The notes under the pieces are model-generated. The model searched no databases and had not been told where the DNA came from. It worked only from the letters and a program-made list of their open reading frames with translations. From Aphrocallistes beatrix (taxonomy: Eukaryota; Porifera; Hexactinellida; Sceptrulophora; Aphrocallistidae), in the NCBI GenBank assembly GCA_963281255.1, contig OY725488.1, positions 3,681,925-3,745,924 on the forward strand: a stretch of DNA of 64,000 bases. The letters run 5' to 3'. A program made the translations under genes and the position numbers. Shown here one piece after another: positions 25,044-36,396 of the stretch; position 1 is the stretch's first letter, and the number at the start of each line of letters is the position of its first letter.

Positions 25044-25990
25044 TTAACAGTGCCAGATCATTTTCATGCTGAATTCATGCCCAACAATAGATTTCCAGCA
25101 ATTTTGAAAGATTTTTGTTTGACCGCGCCTTGCAACGGCCAGGAATTTTCACACATTCCTGGCCGTTGCTAGGAACAGGCAACTAAAATATTCTCCAAAT
25201 ATGTTCAATATATATATCAAATGACTGGAAATTTAGTGCTAAGCACGAATTCAGTGTTAAAATAACGATCTGGCATGGTCAAATAAAGTTATAAATTTGG
25301 AATTTCGGCGGATACTATCAGACGTGGTCATTTTTGGGTCCCCAGTCATAACTGAGAACTTTTTCACACTTTTGAAAGTGTCATGATGTGAAAACTTTTG
25401 ATATACGTGTTTCATATTTTGAAGTTAAGTACAACTATAAGTTGTGGATTAAGGATGTTTGGATGTTATATAATATTAGAATACAATAAAAATTAATAGA
25501 AATCAAGACTTTCCAAAAAATGCTTTCTAGCTTGTTTTTAGCAATAAAAAAATCAATTTTGCACAGGGGGTATCTTCAGTTACTAAGATCGTAGAGTAGA
25601 AAACTAGACGGTTCTGGAAAGATCTTTTCACGTAGAACATAGTGACAGATTTTCGATATTCTACTTTAGAAAAACTTATTTTTTATTATGAAAATCTGCT
25701 AGTAAATATTGTATCTACGAAACCAGAAAGAAAAATTTAATTGGGCTGAAATTGAAAATTCTATTCTTATTATTTTCTCTATTCAACCATTTCGAGCAAG
25801 AATAATTGAGTAAATGTGCATAAGCCATTGTAGTATATTTGAATGTCCTCTACAAAATAGATGAGTTTTTGTAAAAAAATATTTTTTCTTGTTTCGAGAG
25901 CTCCCAAAAAGTGTATTTTTGCATTTAATTTATCGAGAACAGTTAGCACAAAAAATAATGAAAACTTTTTGAGTTAGTTTTGGAAGGAAC
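25044..25990. mobile_element. Family A fragment (A5)
   Basis: Continues family A from its internal TTAACAGTGCC to a decayed right end, GGAAGGAACCACCGCACT. The left part is absent. Confidence 0.75.
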
Positions 25991-27400
25991 CACCGCACTC
26001 AAAATGAGAAAAATTATAAATTTCATATGGGTCTGAAAAAAGTACCAAAAAAAACCGGAAAACATCTGTTTTTATTGGCAAATCAGCAAAAATATCACTA
26101 AGTTATAAGATATCGAAAATCGAGTGGTCCTACGTTCATCGCATAATGATATTGAAAAACTCTTTAAATTTCAACCCTCTATCTCAAACCAATTTTGACT
26201 TTTTTATTTTATAAACGGTCAATTTTAAATTTAAGTCCCGAGATATAGTAGTAAAGTAATTTTAAGTTTAAACGTTAAGAACAATGTAAAATGAGTTCTT
26301 AAGGTAAATAAAAGTACTCAAAGGCAATTATTCGCATTTATACTAATGATTTATATATATTCCAAGCATAGGCGTCGTAACCCACCCGGTTACCCGGCAA
26401 TGGCCGGGCGGCCCAGAGTGAATGCCGGGTGCTACCCGGTAAAAAGCTTAGTGCTATTATGTACTGGTAATTGACTGTTACTAATTCCTCATGTAGATCA
26501 AGGGTTCACGGCCCATTTGGCTGACGGTAACGCTGGATCAGCTGAAAATACGGCCCGATTAACTGACTGAACGGCCCTGGATTATTGTGGCCGGGCCAAG
26601 GGTAGGAAATAAAGTTTACGACGCCTATGATTCCAACCAAATTTTTGGGAAAATAGCAAAGGTACACTGAAAATCCAAAATTTCCTTGTGGACCCTAATT
26701 CTCAATATTTTGAGATAATCGTGAATAATAATTCATATTCCTAGCACTACAAAGTATAATCCATTTGTTTAGAATGAATACAGTGCTTCTAAAAGGGTTG
26801 AACGAGAGTCTACAAATTTTAGTTCACAAGTTAGAATTTTTGAAAAATGCTACTTTATCACATAATAAATATCTAAAACATTCCATGGGATGTAGTGCAG
26901 TTATTTTCAATGAATCATATATATACCTTTATAAAAAGTATATTAGGAATTGAGAACTAAGAATTTGGGCATATATTTACAGAGATAGAGAAATATCTCT
27001 TTGGGACCCCAAATGAGGGGGGTTTTGACAGAATCTGGGATGTCTAAGGCCAGAACTTCCAAAATAATCATGAAAAGTGCTCCAATTTTTCTGTACACCT
27101 AATTAAGGACAATTGCATTAATTGTTTAGCATAATAGCCACATTTGGACACATATTTCATGATTAGAATCGCCATTTCCAATATATTCAAAGTTCTCCAT
27201 AGAATTGGTGTAGCATCAAAGTCGATAAGTTGAGAAATATTTATTTTTTTGGCAAAGAGATGTTTGAGGTACCTAAATATTTTCGCATATATCCTTTTAT
27301 TTATGGTTATAATAGATTATATAGATTATATCTTCAATAGTTTTTACGATATGACATCGGCCTCTTTCGGGACCATATACAGGTATTATGCGTGAATTTC
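25991..27400. mobile_element. Family B fragment
   Basis: Follows family B from the middle of one arm (GAGAAAAATTATAAATTTCA) to the CATCGGCCTCTTTCGGGACC region, then stops. It contains a hAT-like element at 26367-26629. No TTAA-flanked end is visible. Confidence 0.7.
26367..26629. mobile_element. 263-bp hAT-like mini-element, GC-rich
   Basis: Ends CATAGGCGTCGTAA and inverse TTTACGACGCCTATG; 8-bp target duplication ATTCCAAG/ATTCCAAC (one mismatch) at 26359-26366 and 26630-26637. The inside repeats ACCCGGTTACCCGGCA and CGGCCC motifs. Its base composition contrasts sharply with the AT-rich surroundings. Non-coding. Confidence 0.8.
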
Positions 27401-27891
27401 TTTGGGTGCATATATCTTTTCGCCCATTTGATGCTATAAAGACTGTCCTTTTAGCTTAACATTGGTGGCTTGGAAAGAAGGCTTTTTTAGGATGGAGATC
27501 TTTTCGAGCCCTACGGACTGTGGAAAATGAGGTATCAATTGTGAGTTGAGAAGCAAGTTTCCGTAATGATAGGAATGGTTTTCTTCTAATCTGCTAGGAT
27601 AGAATCGGTTTAATAGCGTTTCTCAAGGTTGTAGGTCTTCTTGCTCCCTTTTTATGCTGGAGTTTAGAAGATGTCTTCTGTCGAGAATTGACATTATATA
27701 CAGTGACCAAGCTAACCTTGGCAATACGAATAATCTCATTCGTAGTATAACTTTAGGATTAAGGAGAGTATAATAAAAATGCAAATAAAAAAAATACATT
27801 TACTTGCATTGAATTGTGAATACGCCATCAATTTTTAACCGTTTCGATTACTTTGGAAAGAAGAAAGAATTGATCGCATATTTTCTCGATT
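27401..27891. other. Unassigned sequence
   Basis: Mixed sequence between a B fragment and a family A copy. No terminal repeats, long frame or motif seen. Confidence 0.4.
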
Positions 27892-27895
27892 AAGG

Positions 27896-29103
27896 TTGGT
27901 GTTTCCTTCCAGAACTAACTTTAAAAGTTTTCTTTATTTTCTCCTGAAACTTTTTGTGGAAACTATTCTCGATGAGTTATCTGCAAAAATATACTTTTCG
28001 GGAGCCCAAGAAGTAAGAGAAAAATTTTTTTTCCCCAAATGACCTAATTTATAGAGGACATTCAAGGAAACTTCAATGCCTTATGCCTCTTTTACTCAAT
28101 TATTCACAAAATGGTTGAATAAAGAAAATAATAGGAATAGAATTTTCAATTTTAACCCAAATAACTTTTTCTTTCAAATTTCGTTTATACAAAATTTAGA
28201 GGCAGATTTTCGTAAGGAAAAATATTTTAACTTTTTTCTAAAGTAGAATATCAAAAAAACTGTCTCTATCATTTTGTGCTACGTGACGAGATCTTTCTAA
28301 AACCGTCGAGTTTTTAACTCTACGACCTTTGTAACTAGAGATTCCTCCTTTGTAAAATTGATTTTTTTAAGTGCTAAAAACAGGTTACAAAGCAATTTTC
28401 TTCGGAAAGGCTTGATTTCCATTTGTTTTACGGTATTCTGATAATATATAACATCAAAACATCCTCAATCAACAACTTATAGTAGTACTTAACTTCAAAA
28501 TATGACATATCAAATATTTTCACATCATGACACCTTCAAAAGTGTGAAAAAGTTGACAGTTATCACTGGGGGCCCAAAAATGACCATGTCCGATAGTTTC
28601 CGCCGAAATCCCATACCTATAACTTTATTTGACTATGCCAGGTCGTTATTTTATAACTGAATTCGTACTCAGCACTAAATTTCCAGCAATTTGGTATATA
28701 TATTGACCATATTTGGAAATATTTTTGGTTGCATTTTCCTAGCAACGGTGAGGAATGCTAAAAAATTCCTGGCCGTTGCTAGGCACGGTCAAACAAAAAT
28801 GTTCCCAAATATGGTCAATACACATATCAAATTGCTGGAAATCTAGTGCTGAGCATGAATTCAGCACTAAAAAGATGATCTGGCACTGTTTAAAGAAGTT
28901 AGAGCTGTGGGACATTTGCATTTAAAATGTGTCGTTTTTAGAGCGACACCAGGTGATACAAGTGGCTCAAAGTGGCGAAATATTGGGGCTGGAGTTACAA
29001 AAATCGGGATTATTGTTTAGAACCCCTATAAAGATCTAAAAATGATATAAAAGCAATTTGGGCACATTTTTAATAAAAAACAAGTTTTGCATAGGAAACA
29101 CCA
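27896..29103. mobile_element. Family A TTAA element, reverse orientation
   Basis: Starts GGTTGGTGTTTCCTTCCAGA after TTAA (about 27892) and ends GGAAACACCAACC before TTAACC (about 29107). It is a complete inverted copy of the type seen at 12753 and 15294, including the central palindrome near 28690-28850. Confidence 0.85.
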
Positions 29104-29109
29104 ACCTTA

Positions 29110-29790
29110 ACCTAGAAAATAATAGATGCTAATTTTCCTCATATTGAATCGGCTTTGCTCCTGTTAGACCTTTGTAGGACATATTTCAGGGTTAATCGTA
29201 AAACGTAAGGGACAATAGGGCTTCTAGGAATTTGTCGTCGCTAAAATTTACAGCATGCCTATAAAAAACAATTGTTTATAGCTTCACGAAAACATTAGAA
29301 AATATGAAGTTTAATAACTTACCCTATTCAAGATCGATAGTGATAGATTGAAAATGAATTTAAATGAAAGAAGTAGAATTAAATTGAAATAGATGAAAAT
29401 ATAAATGCTGAAATAATGTAAGATAGTTGAAATGACAATCAAGACGAAATCTAACATTATATACAAGCACATAGGATATGCCAAAACAAGACCACATTTT
29501 AAAAAATACGCAAATTCTCAAAAATGCATATTTTTATCTGAAGTTTTAAACATGGAGTATCCCAAGGGTAGACATTAACATTATTTAAGTAAATAATTTT
29601 AGATGGATATTTTCAAGTCATTAACTGTTATCTGTGACATGGACAAAATGTACCCATCCATGGTCACCATATAATATTCTGATCTTTTGAGCATGATATA
29701 TGAATCTCCAAACCCTCTACTATACGTTGGTATAATTTGTATCTTAATATCTCTCATATTTTTTGATTTATAAACGATTTTGTCTGACAT
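29110..29790. other. Unassigned AT-rich DNA
   Basis: No repeat ends or protein motif seen. The minus frame at 29599-29790 lacks recognisable features. Confidence 0.4.
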
Positions 29791-30400
29791 ACGATTCCGT
29801 TGCTAAGATAACGCTCGTTCCATTGGTCAGTGATTTCACCGATGTCAAGCTGGCTCAGAATTTCATTGTGTGTTACACAAAGCGCATGCATGTAGTCTGT
29901 CTGCAACCCATAGTGGTGCAAAGATGTGTCTTGATACGTCTTGAGCAGCTATGGGCCCCGTTCGGTAGAACATTATGTGCATTATGTGTTTTGGTAATAT
30001 TAATCAAGGCTGATAATTTGGTAAATAATTGGCTAAAAACATTTAATCCACGCATTGAAGTCCCAATAACCATCAATATATTTTGAAATGCTGGTTATAT
30101 CGACTGTATTACTCAATCTCTAGCAATAAATTCCCAGTAGATGAAATATAAAGGGATACTGATCCCAATAATGATAATAATGACAATAGATGCGATAACT
30201 AAATATTGATGATGGCGGAGGAGCTGAAACCAACTAACAGTGGCCCATACTAGTATCAACGGATTGTTGTTTAATTGAAAAAATGTGAGATGATTGGATA
30301 ATAGAAGTCGACGTTGACTCCAAAATTTGGCAATAAGAAGTATTATAGTTTGAACCCGACATTTGACACTATAAGCTGAAATGATTTTCCAATAGGTCAT
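29790..30400 (-). pseudogene. Possible gene remnant, unrecognised
   Basis: 29800-29990 is clearly richer in GC than its surroundings and reads in three different minus-strand frames as plausible protein (for example FYRTGPIAAQDVSRHIFAPL, then SQLDIGEITDQWNERYL after a frame change). 30113-30400 on the same strand is an open frame of 95 codons with one strongly hydrophobic stretch (YLVIASIVIIIIIGISIPLY), a possible membrane segment. A plus-strand frame (29763-30086) covers the same DNA, so the strand is uncertain. I do not recognise a family. Confidence 0.25.
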
Positions 30401-31541
30401 TTTTTATTGAATATTTAGCAAAGACAAAAAAATTCTGAAATAATTTTTTTGTAAAATCCAGAATAATTAGGGACATGAGCCATCAAGCCGAAGTCGCTTA
30501 GAAAGAAGATCTGAAAATGAACTGACTAAAACGTATCTACCATTCTTCGTAGTCAATTATGCCCTAAGAATAGGTAGATTCTATAGGCAAACGTTCTTTG
30601 TGATCCAAAGAAAGACTCATAGGGTTAATAATCAGTTAATGAAACATATAAATTGTAGAAACTTTCTTTAATTTACGTGTTTGTTTCCTAGTCTTTCCGT
30701 GGGGAGAGAATTACCTCAAATCATCATAGATTAACATGATATAAAGTTTATATATCCGTTGTCAAAATTTCAAAATTTCAAGCTACAATAGTGCTATTTA
30801 TTGAAAGATTTAGTTTTGCGATAGATTGTTGTTACATTCCTGCGTGGCAATTGTAAAGCATTTTGGTCAGTTTAGGCCTTATCGTGAAAAATGTAATAAC
30901 TAGGTCTTCAAATTTGATCATATTTGATAGTTAATGGGCTACTCCCTATTAAGTGACAATTCAATTTGAACTTCTAAATTTAGTATAGAGTCATGCGGCA
31001 ATTTAGTATTTTGGTCACATTCTTAAAAGCGACACATAACTCAAAACACGTTGAATTTAGGAGTACAAATAGTATTATTACCCAATAAGATGAGTCTATT
31101 GCCCATCGAATACGATCTAATTTGAAGATCTAGTTACTACAGTTTGGACGATATGGCTTAAACTGACTAAAAAAGCTTTACCATAGCAGAGTAGGAATTT
31201 AGCAGCATTCCATTGAAAATTTTTAATTTTTAGATCAACAAGTACAAATCTTGGTTCTACGCAAATCATTTTATAAGATTTAATATTAAGCTTTGAAAAA
31301 GCGTAGAAAATGACTAAAATCGTCCTTACAGTAACACGTTGTGCAATGATATAATGATTAATCAACATTATATCAACAGATATACATACTCAGATATCAT
31401 CTATTATATACGCTGAAAATAAATTCTTAGGGTCTATTCTGCATGGTTATCGATTTTAGCTAATCATGCACTATTTCAGACTGCCACTACCACTTCATCC
31501 CTAGGCTATAATTTTCGGTCAATTGTGAGGCATCCTTTCTA
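30401..31541. repeat. Unassigned DNA with a degraded family D copy
   Basis: About 30745-31535 follows family D (GCATTTTGGTCAGTTTAGGCC, AAGATCTAGTTACTACAGTT, then GTGAGGCATCC) with many changes. No gene is seen; the 31117-31368 minus frame is repeat sequence. Confidence 0.55.
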
Positions 31542-32990
31542 TTAAAATTCGATTAATGTATATTTATATGCAACCGCGATAAGCTTGCTTGTGCTACGAG
31601 GTTGACGGACTCTTGTGCTCGCCAGAGGCGGCCTTTGGGCGCCTAGGCTCACATTGATTAATTTATGGTAGATAACATCTCTCTAAAAACGTCTCTCTCT
31701 CTCTCTCTCTATGAATATATATATATATAATAAGGTGCTCCAAAAAATTCGAAAGTTTAAATCCTTAGATGCACACTCTTATGGGATTTGTCTGGTTTGG
31801 AAATTAAACTTACAAAAGGAGTCATTCTGATATGCACAGAAACTAGTAACTTCATTTTTGAGATATAATTAATGATGCTATATCCCAGCATAATTAACCA
31901 CTTTCCACAACTTTCAGAAAATCAACCTGTCCGAGACATATGGATTTTCAATTTAAAATGATAATCTACCATCTAATTGCACTAATTAGACGATAGCTAG
32001 TTTTATTTTCATGAGTTTACCCCCCTAACTTTTAGCACTATTAAAAATTAACTGCATATTAGAGGGTTTTGAAATCTACCTCAAACATTGTTTTGGCCCC
32101 AATTGAGATTATATAATGCAAATATTTAGATAAAAGGTCAATAAAATTCATTCAAAATAGATCTAAAAGACAGTTCCTTTCTATAACACTCGGAGAATGG
32201 CTGGCTTTATAGCAGATATTGGTGATAATTGCATCCGAAATAAAATTCTGATCATTTTGAAGAAAACTCTTGTCAGATCCGACTATCCGATTATTGCTTC
32301 GTGAGTAATGGCTTATTATAGATAACGTTCGGGTATAAAAACAATCTAGGTCCCAAAAGATGCCGATGCCCAATTTCTTAGTTCTCAATTGCTAACAGAT
32401 TTTATAACGATATATAGATGATTTATTGAGTTTTTTTCTAATAATTGCCATGTGATAACTTGTCATACTTACTATTAAAATTCGATTAATGTTTGTACAT
32501 ATATATATATATCTTTAAGAAATTGATTGAAGAAACTTCCAGGCACAGAAGACAGATTTTTGGCATGTGGGAGTCTTTTGTCTATGGCTCCATTAAGTTC
32601 TGAGCTCAGACGAAAATGTCGAGACATCATGGAATTCTAAAGTCATTGTCACCTTTTATATAATTATAAATTTTAGTTTATCTACCATAACCAGTCATTT
32701 TAAGTGATAAAAGGCTGAAATTTTAACAGAATATGTATATTAATATATTCTTCACATATGATACTACTATCATAAAATGATGACTCATCATTCTGTTATG
32801 ACGTCATCATTACGCATCAAAATTGTAGCAGCGGATTAGCATGTCACAGGAAACACCTTATATCTTAAAAACTATATAAGCTACATGAAAAAAATCATAT
32901 CAGCGTATAAAGGAGCGTTGGTATACCTATGTGACGATATTTGTTTCTCGATTTTATCCATGATGACTCAGCATTTTCACTTTTACTAAT
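31542..32990. mobile_element. Helitron-like non-autonomous fragments
   Basis: 31542 begins TCCTTTCTATTAAAATTCGA, and 31585-31690 carries the GC-rich end (GATAAGCTTGCTTGTGCTAC ... GCGCCTAGGC) in opposite orientation. 32465-32910 is a plus-oriented copy of the internal part (GGGAGTCTTTTGTCTATGG, TGACGTCATCATTACGCATC). CT and TA microsatellites lie at 31690-31730. A family B-like segment lies at 32030-32390. No gene seen. Confidence 0.6.
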
Positions 32991-33127
32991 GCTTGTCACA
33001 CCTTTTTAATTGTATCTCAGAAGTTATCCGAGATATCAATTTCTCCTTTTATATACTTATTACTCTTATTTGGTACACCTTATGTTTCAAATTTCAAGTT
33101 GATATCTCCCTTTTTGGGCAAAGTCTG

Positions 33128-33434
33128 CTGCAAATTACTAACAATATGGTTGTCAAATTACCAACAGATTTATGTTGTGACCCGTATTGAAGAAATTGAT
33201 CATTATCATGCCCCTTGGTATTTTACAACATTGTTGGTAATTTGCAGGCCTTTATTTCTGCATATGACCAACAATAGACTTTCTATTGTTGGTAATTTGA
33301 AGACATGTGTTGGTAATTTGAAGACATGTGTTGGTAATTTGAAGACATCTGTTGGTAATTTGAAGATATATGTTGGTAATTTGACAACATAGAATCTGTT
33401 GGTAATTTGACAACCATATTGTTGGTAATTTGCA
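33128..33434. mobile_element. Foldback element with TGTTGGTAATTTGAAGACAT iterons
   Basis: Terminal repeats of about 44 bp: CTGCAAATTACTAACAATAT on the left and the inverse ATATTGTTGGTAATTTGCAG on the right. 33285-33390 holds five tandem 22-bp units of TGTTGGTAATTTGAAGACAT. Translations of the units look like a repeat protein but are artefacts. Confidence 0.75.
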
Positions 33435-33435
33435 G

Positions 33436-33545
33436 GCGTCCCATACGGCCACTCTATATAACGGTCACCTGTCTATAGCGGTCACCAATGAACAGTCCCG
33501 TCCGAAATTCCATAATATTGAACCTGTGTATAGCGGTCACCTGCT
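33436..33545. repeat. TATAACGGTCACC iterons next to the hAT remnant
   Basis: The motif TATA[AG]CGGTCACCTGTCTA occurs three times, matching the TATAACGGCCA motifs at 35365-35435 on the other side of the transposase remnant, in the same direction. Probably parts of a pogo-like element. Confidence 0.6.
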
Positions 33546-35003
33546 CAACGCCAGGGGCTTCACGAAAGGGGGGAGTCTCACATAGGAGTTTGAACTTCCT
33601 TTTGGAAATGAGTAACTTGTCCTGCGATCGCTCATTCACTTGTTCCACAATGGATTCCAGTTTACGCTTTCGCTTGGGTGAGTATTTGAGGAACACTCCA
33701 AGAGCTTTCAGTGATGAAATCATTCTGTGAATTTCTGGGATACTGCATGCCTTGGATATGGCTAGATTAAGCTGGTGGCTGCTACAGTGATAGTAAACAG
33801 CTTGTGAACTTCTGCCTTAAGACGTGCTTGACAACCTTTCAAAGCCCCAGCCATCGCACCAGCGCCATCATAGCCCTGGCCACGATACAGTTTGATGTCA
33901 AGACCACAACTTGAGATGAAGGCCTTAATCTTAAGAAATATGTCCTCTCCACGAACACTTTCACAAGATACAAATCCAAGCAATTTCTCAATAGCTTGTC
34001 CATCATTGACGTATCGGAACACAATCCCAAGTTGTTCCCAGTTGGATACATCAGTCACTTCATCCGCGGAAACCGAGAAAAACTTAGACTTTTTTATTTC
34101 TGCAATAATTTGATCGCGAATAAAATCACCCATGCAATGAAGGAGGTCATTCTGTGTGGTCTTAGAGATGTAGGTTTCCCGGCTGGAGTACGACTCGAGG
34201 TGTTCTCGCAGGACTTCATCTCCTGAATCCACACGAAAGTTCACAACAGCTTTAAACTTACCTTGAGACAGAAGAGTAGACGTGTTGTCATCGCGATGAC
34301 CTCGGAGTGCTATACCCTGTCTGCCACACAGCTCCACACACTTCACAATAGATGTGAGAACGGCTCGGTTTGTTTTCACACGTTCCTGCATGGCGGTAGA
34401 CAGTGACATATCTACTCGCTTTGAAAGATATATCATGGTATGTAGAAATGCATCCATCTTCGCCTCAGATGTGAGGTGGTATTCCAAGTGACTATGAGTA
34501 GTTAGGTCAATCACAGCATCTTTCCAATTGACAAGTGGACGTGTTACCAAGTTTAGAGCACGGCCACTTGTTCGCTGCTCTACCGGAAATAGCATACATG
34601 AAAGGCAAAAAATACCTTGCGCAGAACTTGAGAAGGATATAAATGGGAATTTCTCAAACCAATCGCGACAGCAAAACCTTAGTCTTACGCCACAAGTGCG
34701 ACATTTGTCAGTATATTGACGGCTCGGCATGGGAACATTGGTTGCTGGAGTGCGAAACTTTATGAGGTTCAACTTGTTAGACTCACTAATAGCGCCACAA
34801 CACACAAACTCGGCAATATCTAATACAGAATCTTCTCCAGGCGTGGATACACTAGCAAGAGAAACATCAGGCACAGGCATAACCGTAGCCTCACTTGAAT
34901 CTTGGCAGAGATTCGATCGTTTAGTTGGAGGACCGAAAAATGATATGATATCTGAGCCTGCTTTCTTCATATCGTAGCTAATAAAGTATCCCAGAATTGT
35001 CAT
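33546..35003 (-). pseudogene. ZMYM1-like hAT transposase, truncated
   Basis: Frame 35003-33762 (413 codons) starts with a low-complexity N-terminus (SFFGPP), then a TTF-type zinc finger region (CRTCGVRLRFCCRDW, FCLSCMLFP, about residues 100-140) and a DUF4371-type core with FSVSADEVTDVSNWEQLGIV (about 310) and GYDGAGAMAG (about 380). A frameshift near 33785 separates it from the continuing sequence HQLNLAISKACSIPEI and KYSPKRKRKLE (down to about 33546), where the gene stops abruptly at the iteron block. The catalytic SADE-type acidic residue and the second region with D are visible; the C-terminal dimerisation region is missing. Family role: hAT-superfamily transposition. Also retained in some host proteins (ZMYM1), but the break argues for a dead copy. 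Confidence 0.85.
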
Positions 35004-35299
35004 ATATATTTATGATTACAAAGTCTTACTCAATGATATAGCATTACTTAGCCTTATGGTAAGGTTTCAAATTTAGGTACAGAATATATATATAGTCTTG
35101 AAAAAGAAACAAACCTTAAATATCCATAAAAATACATGAATATTATCGGAATAGTGATATTTACTGAGAAAATTCCCCATGCGCAGACCAATCTGGAAAG
35201 GGTCGCCTTTCTAGATTGGCCTAAAGAAAATGGGGCACCCAAATATGTAACAAGGAATATACTACTACGAGAACGAGTGCATTAGGCTAGTCCTCGAAG
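35004..35299. other. Flanking DNA of the hAT remnant
   Basis: AT-rich; a short minus frame (35054-35242) has no motif. No terminal repeat was identified. Confidence 0.35.
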
Positions 35300-35636
35300 A
35301 GGGGGCCCCCCCTGGATCCGCTTATGAACGCAGCCAGCGGCCACTCGTTTGTAGTCCCTTACTGACCCTAAAACTGTGTATAACGGCCATCACCTGTCTA
35401 TAACGGCCACTACCTGTCTATAACGGCCATCACCTTTTACACCTGTTTATGCATCTATTACAGAACCTGTTACGAACGATAAACAAGTTTCATGTAATTA
35501 CTTCAAGTAATGGATTTCTAAAAACTTGATATTTATTGCACTACGTTGATACCTTTTGGGGATTAAGACAAACACCAGTGTATAACGGCCAATTTTGTCC
35601 AGTCCCTTGGGTGGCCGTTATATACAGGTTCCACTG
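35300..35636. mobile_element. Pogo-like element with TATAACGGCCA iterons
   Basis: Four or more copies of TATAACGGCCA[TC] (35365-35435, 35580) and a right end GGCCGTTATATACAGGTTCC then ACTG, before TA (35637-35638). The left terminus is uncertain. The same motif flanks the hAT remnant on its other side. Confidence 0.65.
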
Positions 35637-35638
35637 TA

Positions 35639-35697
35639 TCTCTATTATGAACAGATTTTTTAGTCCCCTGGTGGTTCACAATAAGCGACCCTGACTG
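35639..35697. mobile_element. Right-end fragment of the 185-bp pogo-like element
   Basis: Matches the last 59 bp of the elements at 39253 and 40673 (TCTCTATTATGAACAG ... AGCGACCCTGACTG) with two differences, and is followed by TA. Confidence 0.75.
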
Positions 35698-35699
35698 TA

Positions 35700-36392
35700 C
35701 TTGTTTATACGCATACGATGGAGGTTAACATCAAAAATTTCTGTTTCCCTCAATCCTCAAACCAATGCATCTTAGAAGACTAGGTTAACCCCAAACATAG
35801 GCATCTCTTATAGCTATTCCCACTGCACTATGATAAACAACTGATTGATGGGTAGAACTAACTTAAACTTGGGGCACATATATTTTGTTTAGATTTGTGG
35901 CTAATCGTTGACAAATATATTTGAATTTAGTACACTTCCAACCCTTATTAATATCAGAAAAAAAAATAAAAGAAAATTATTTTCTAATTAAATGTTTTAA
36001 CCTTTTATTTGTTTGGTGAGCATCGCACTTGTTTCTGATCTTTATCTTACACTTATACTTCAAAATTAAAGCAACAGTTTCTCTGAATTAGTTACTGATC
36101 AGTTAATGATAGTGTTTAATCAAACAAAGATATTCATAATTACAATATTGAAGACCCCTTAATTTAATAAAACCTTTAACAAAATATTGAGAAATAATTA
36201 ATTCTAGATCATGACAAAGAATTCTTTAGGAAATCAGATACTTAATTAATACTGCATAAATAATGGAATGTTCAAATTCTTCTTTTCAGGTTCTGTATTG
36301 CGTCAATGCCTTAGAAATAGCTGTAGTGGGTGTTATCAGAAATAATTTGATAATGGCAAAATAACATTCTCAATTTATGCAAGTCATGGAAG
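35700..36392. other. Unassigned AT-rich DNA
   Basis: No repeat ends, frames or motifs recognised. Confidence 0.4.
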
Positions 36393-36396
36393 TTAA

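Noticed and set aside
33099-33392. Open frame with repeated GNLKTCVGNLKT units, suggesting a repeat protein
   Set aside because: The repeats are the translation of a 22-bp non-coding iteron array inside a foldback element; the opposite strand gives an equally repetitive frame.
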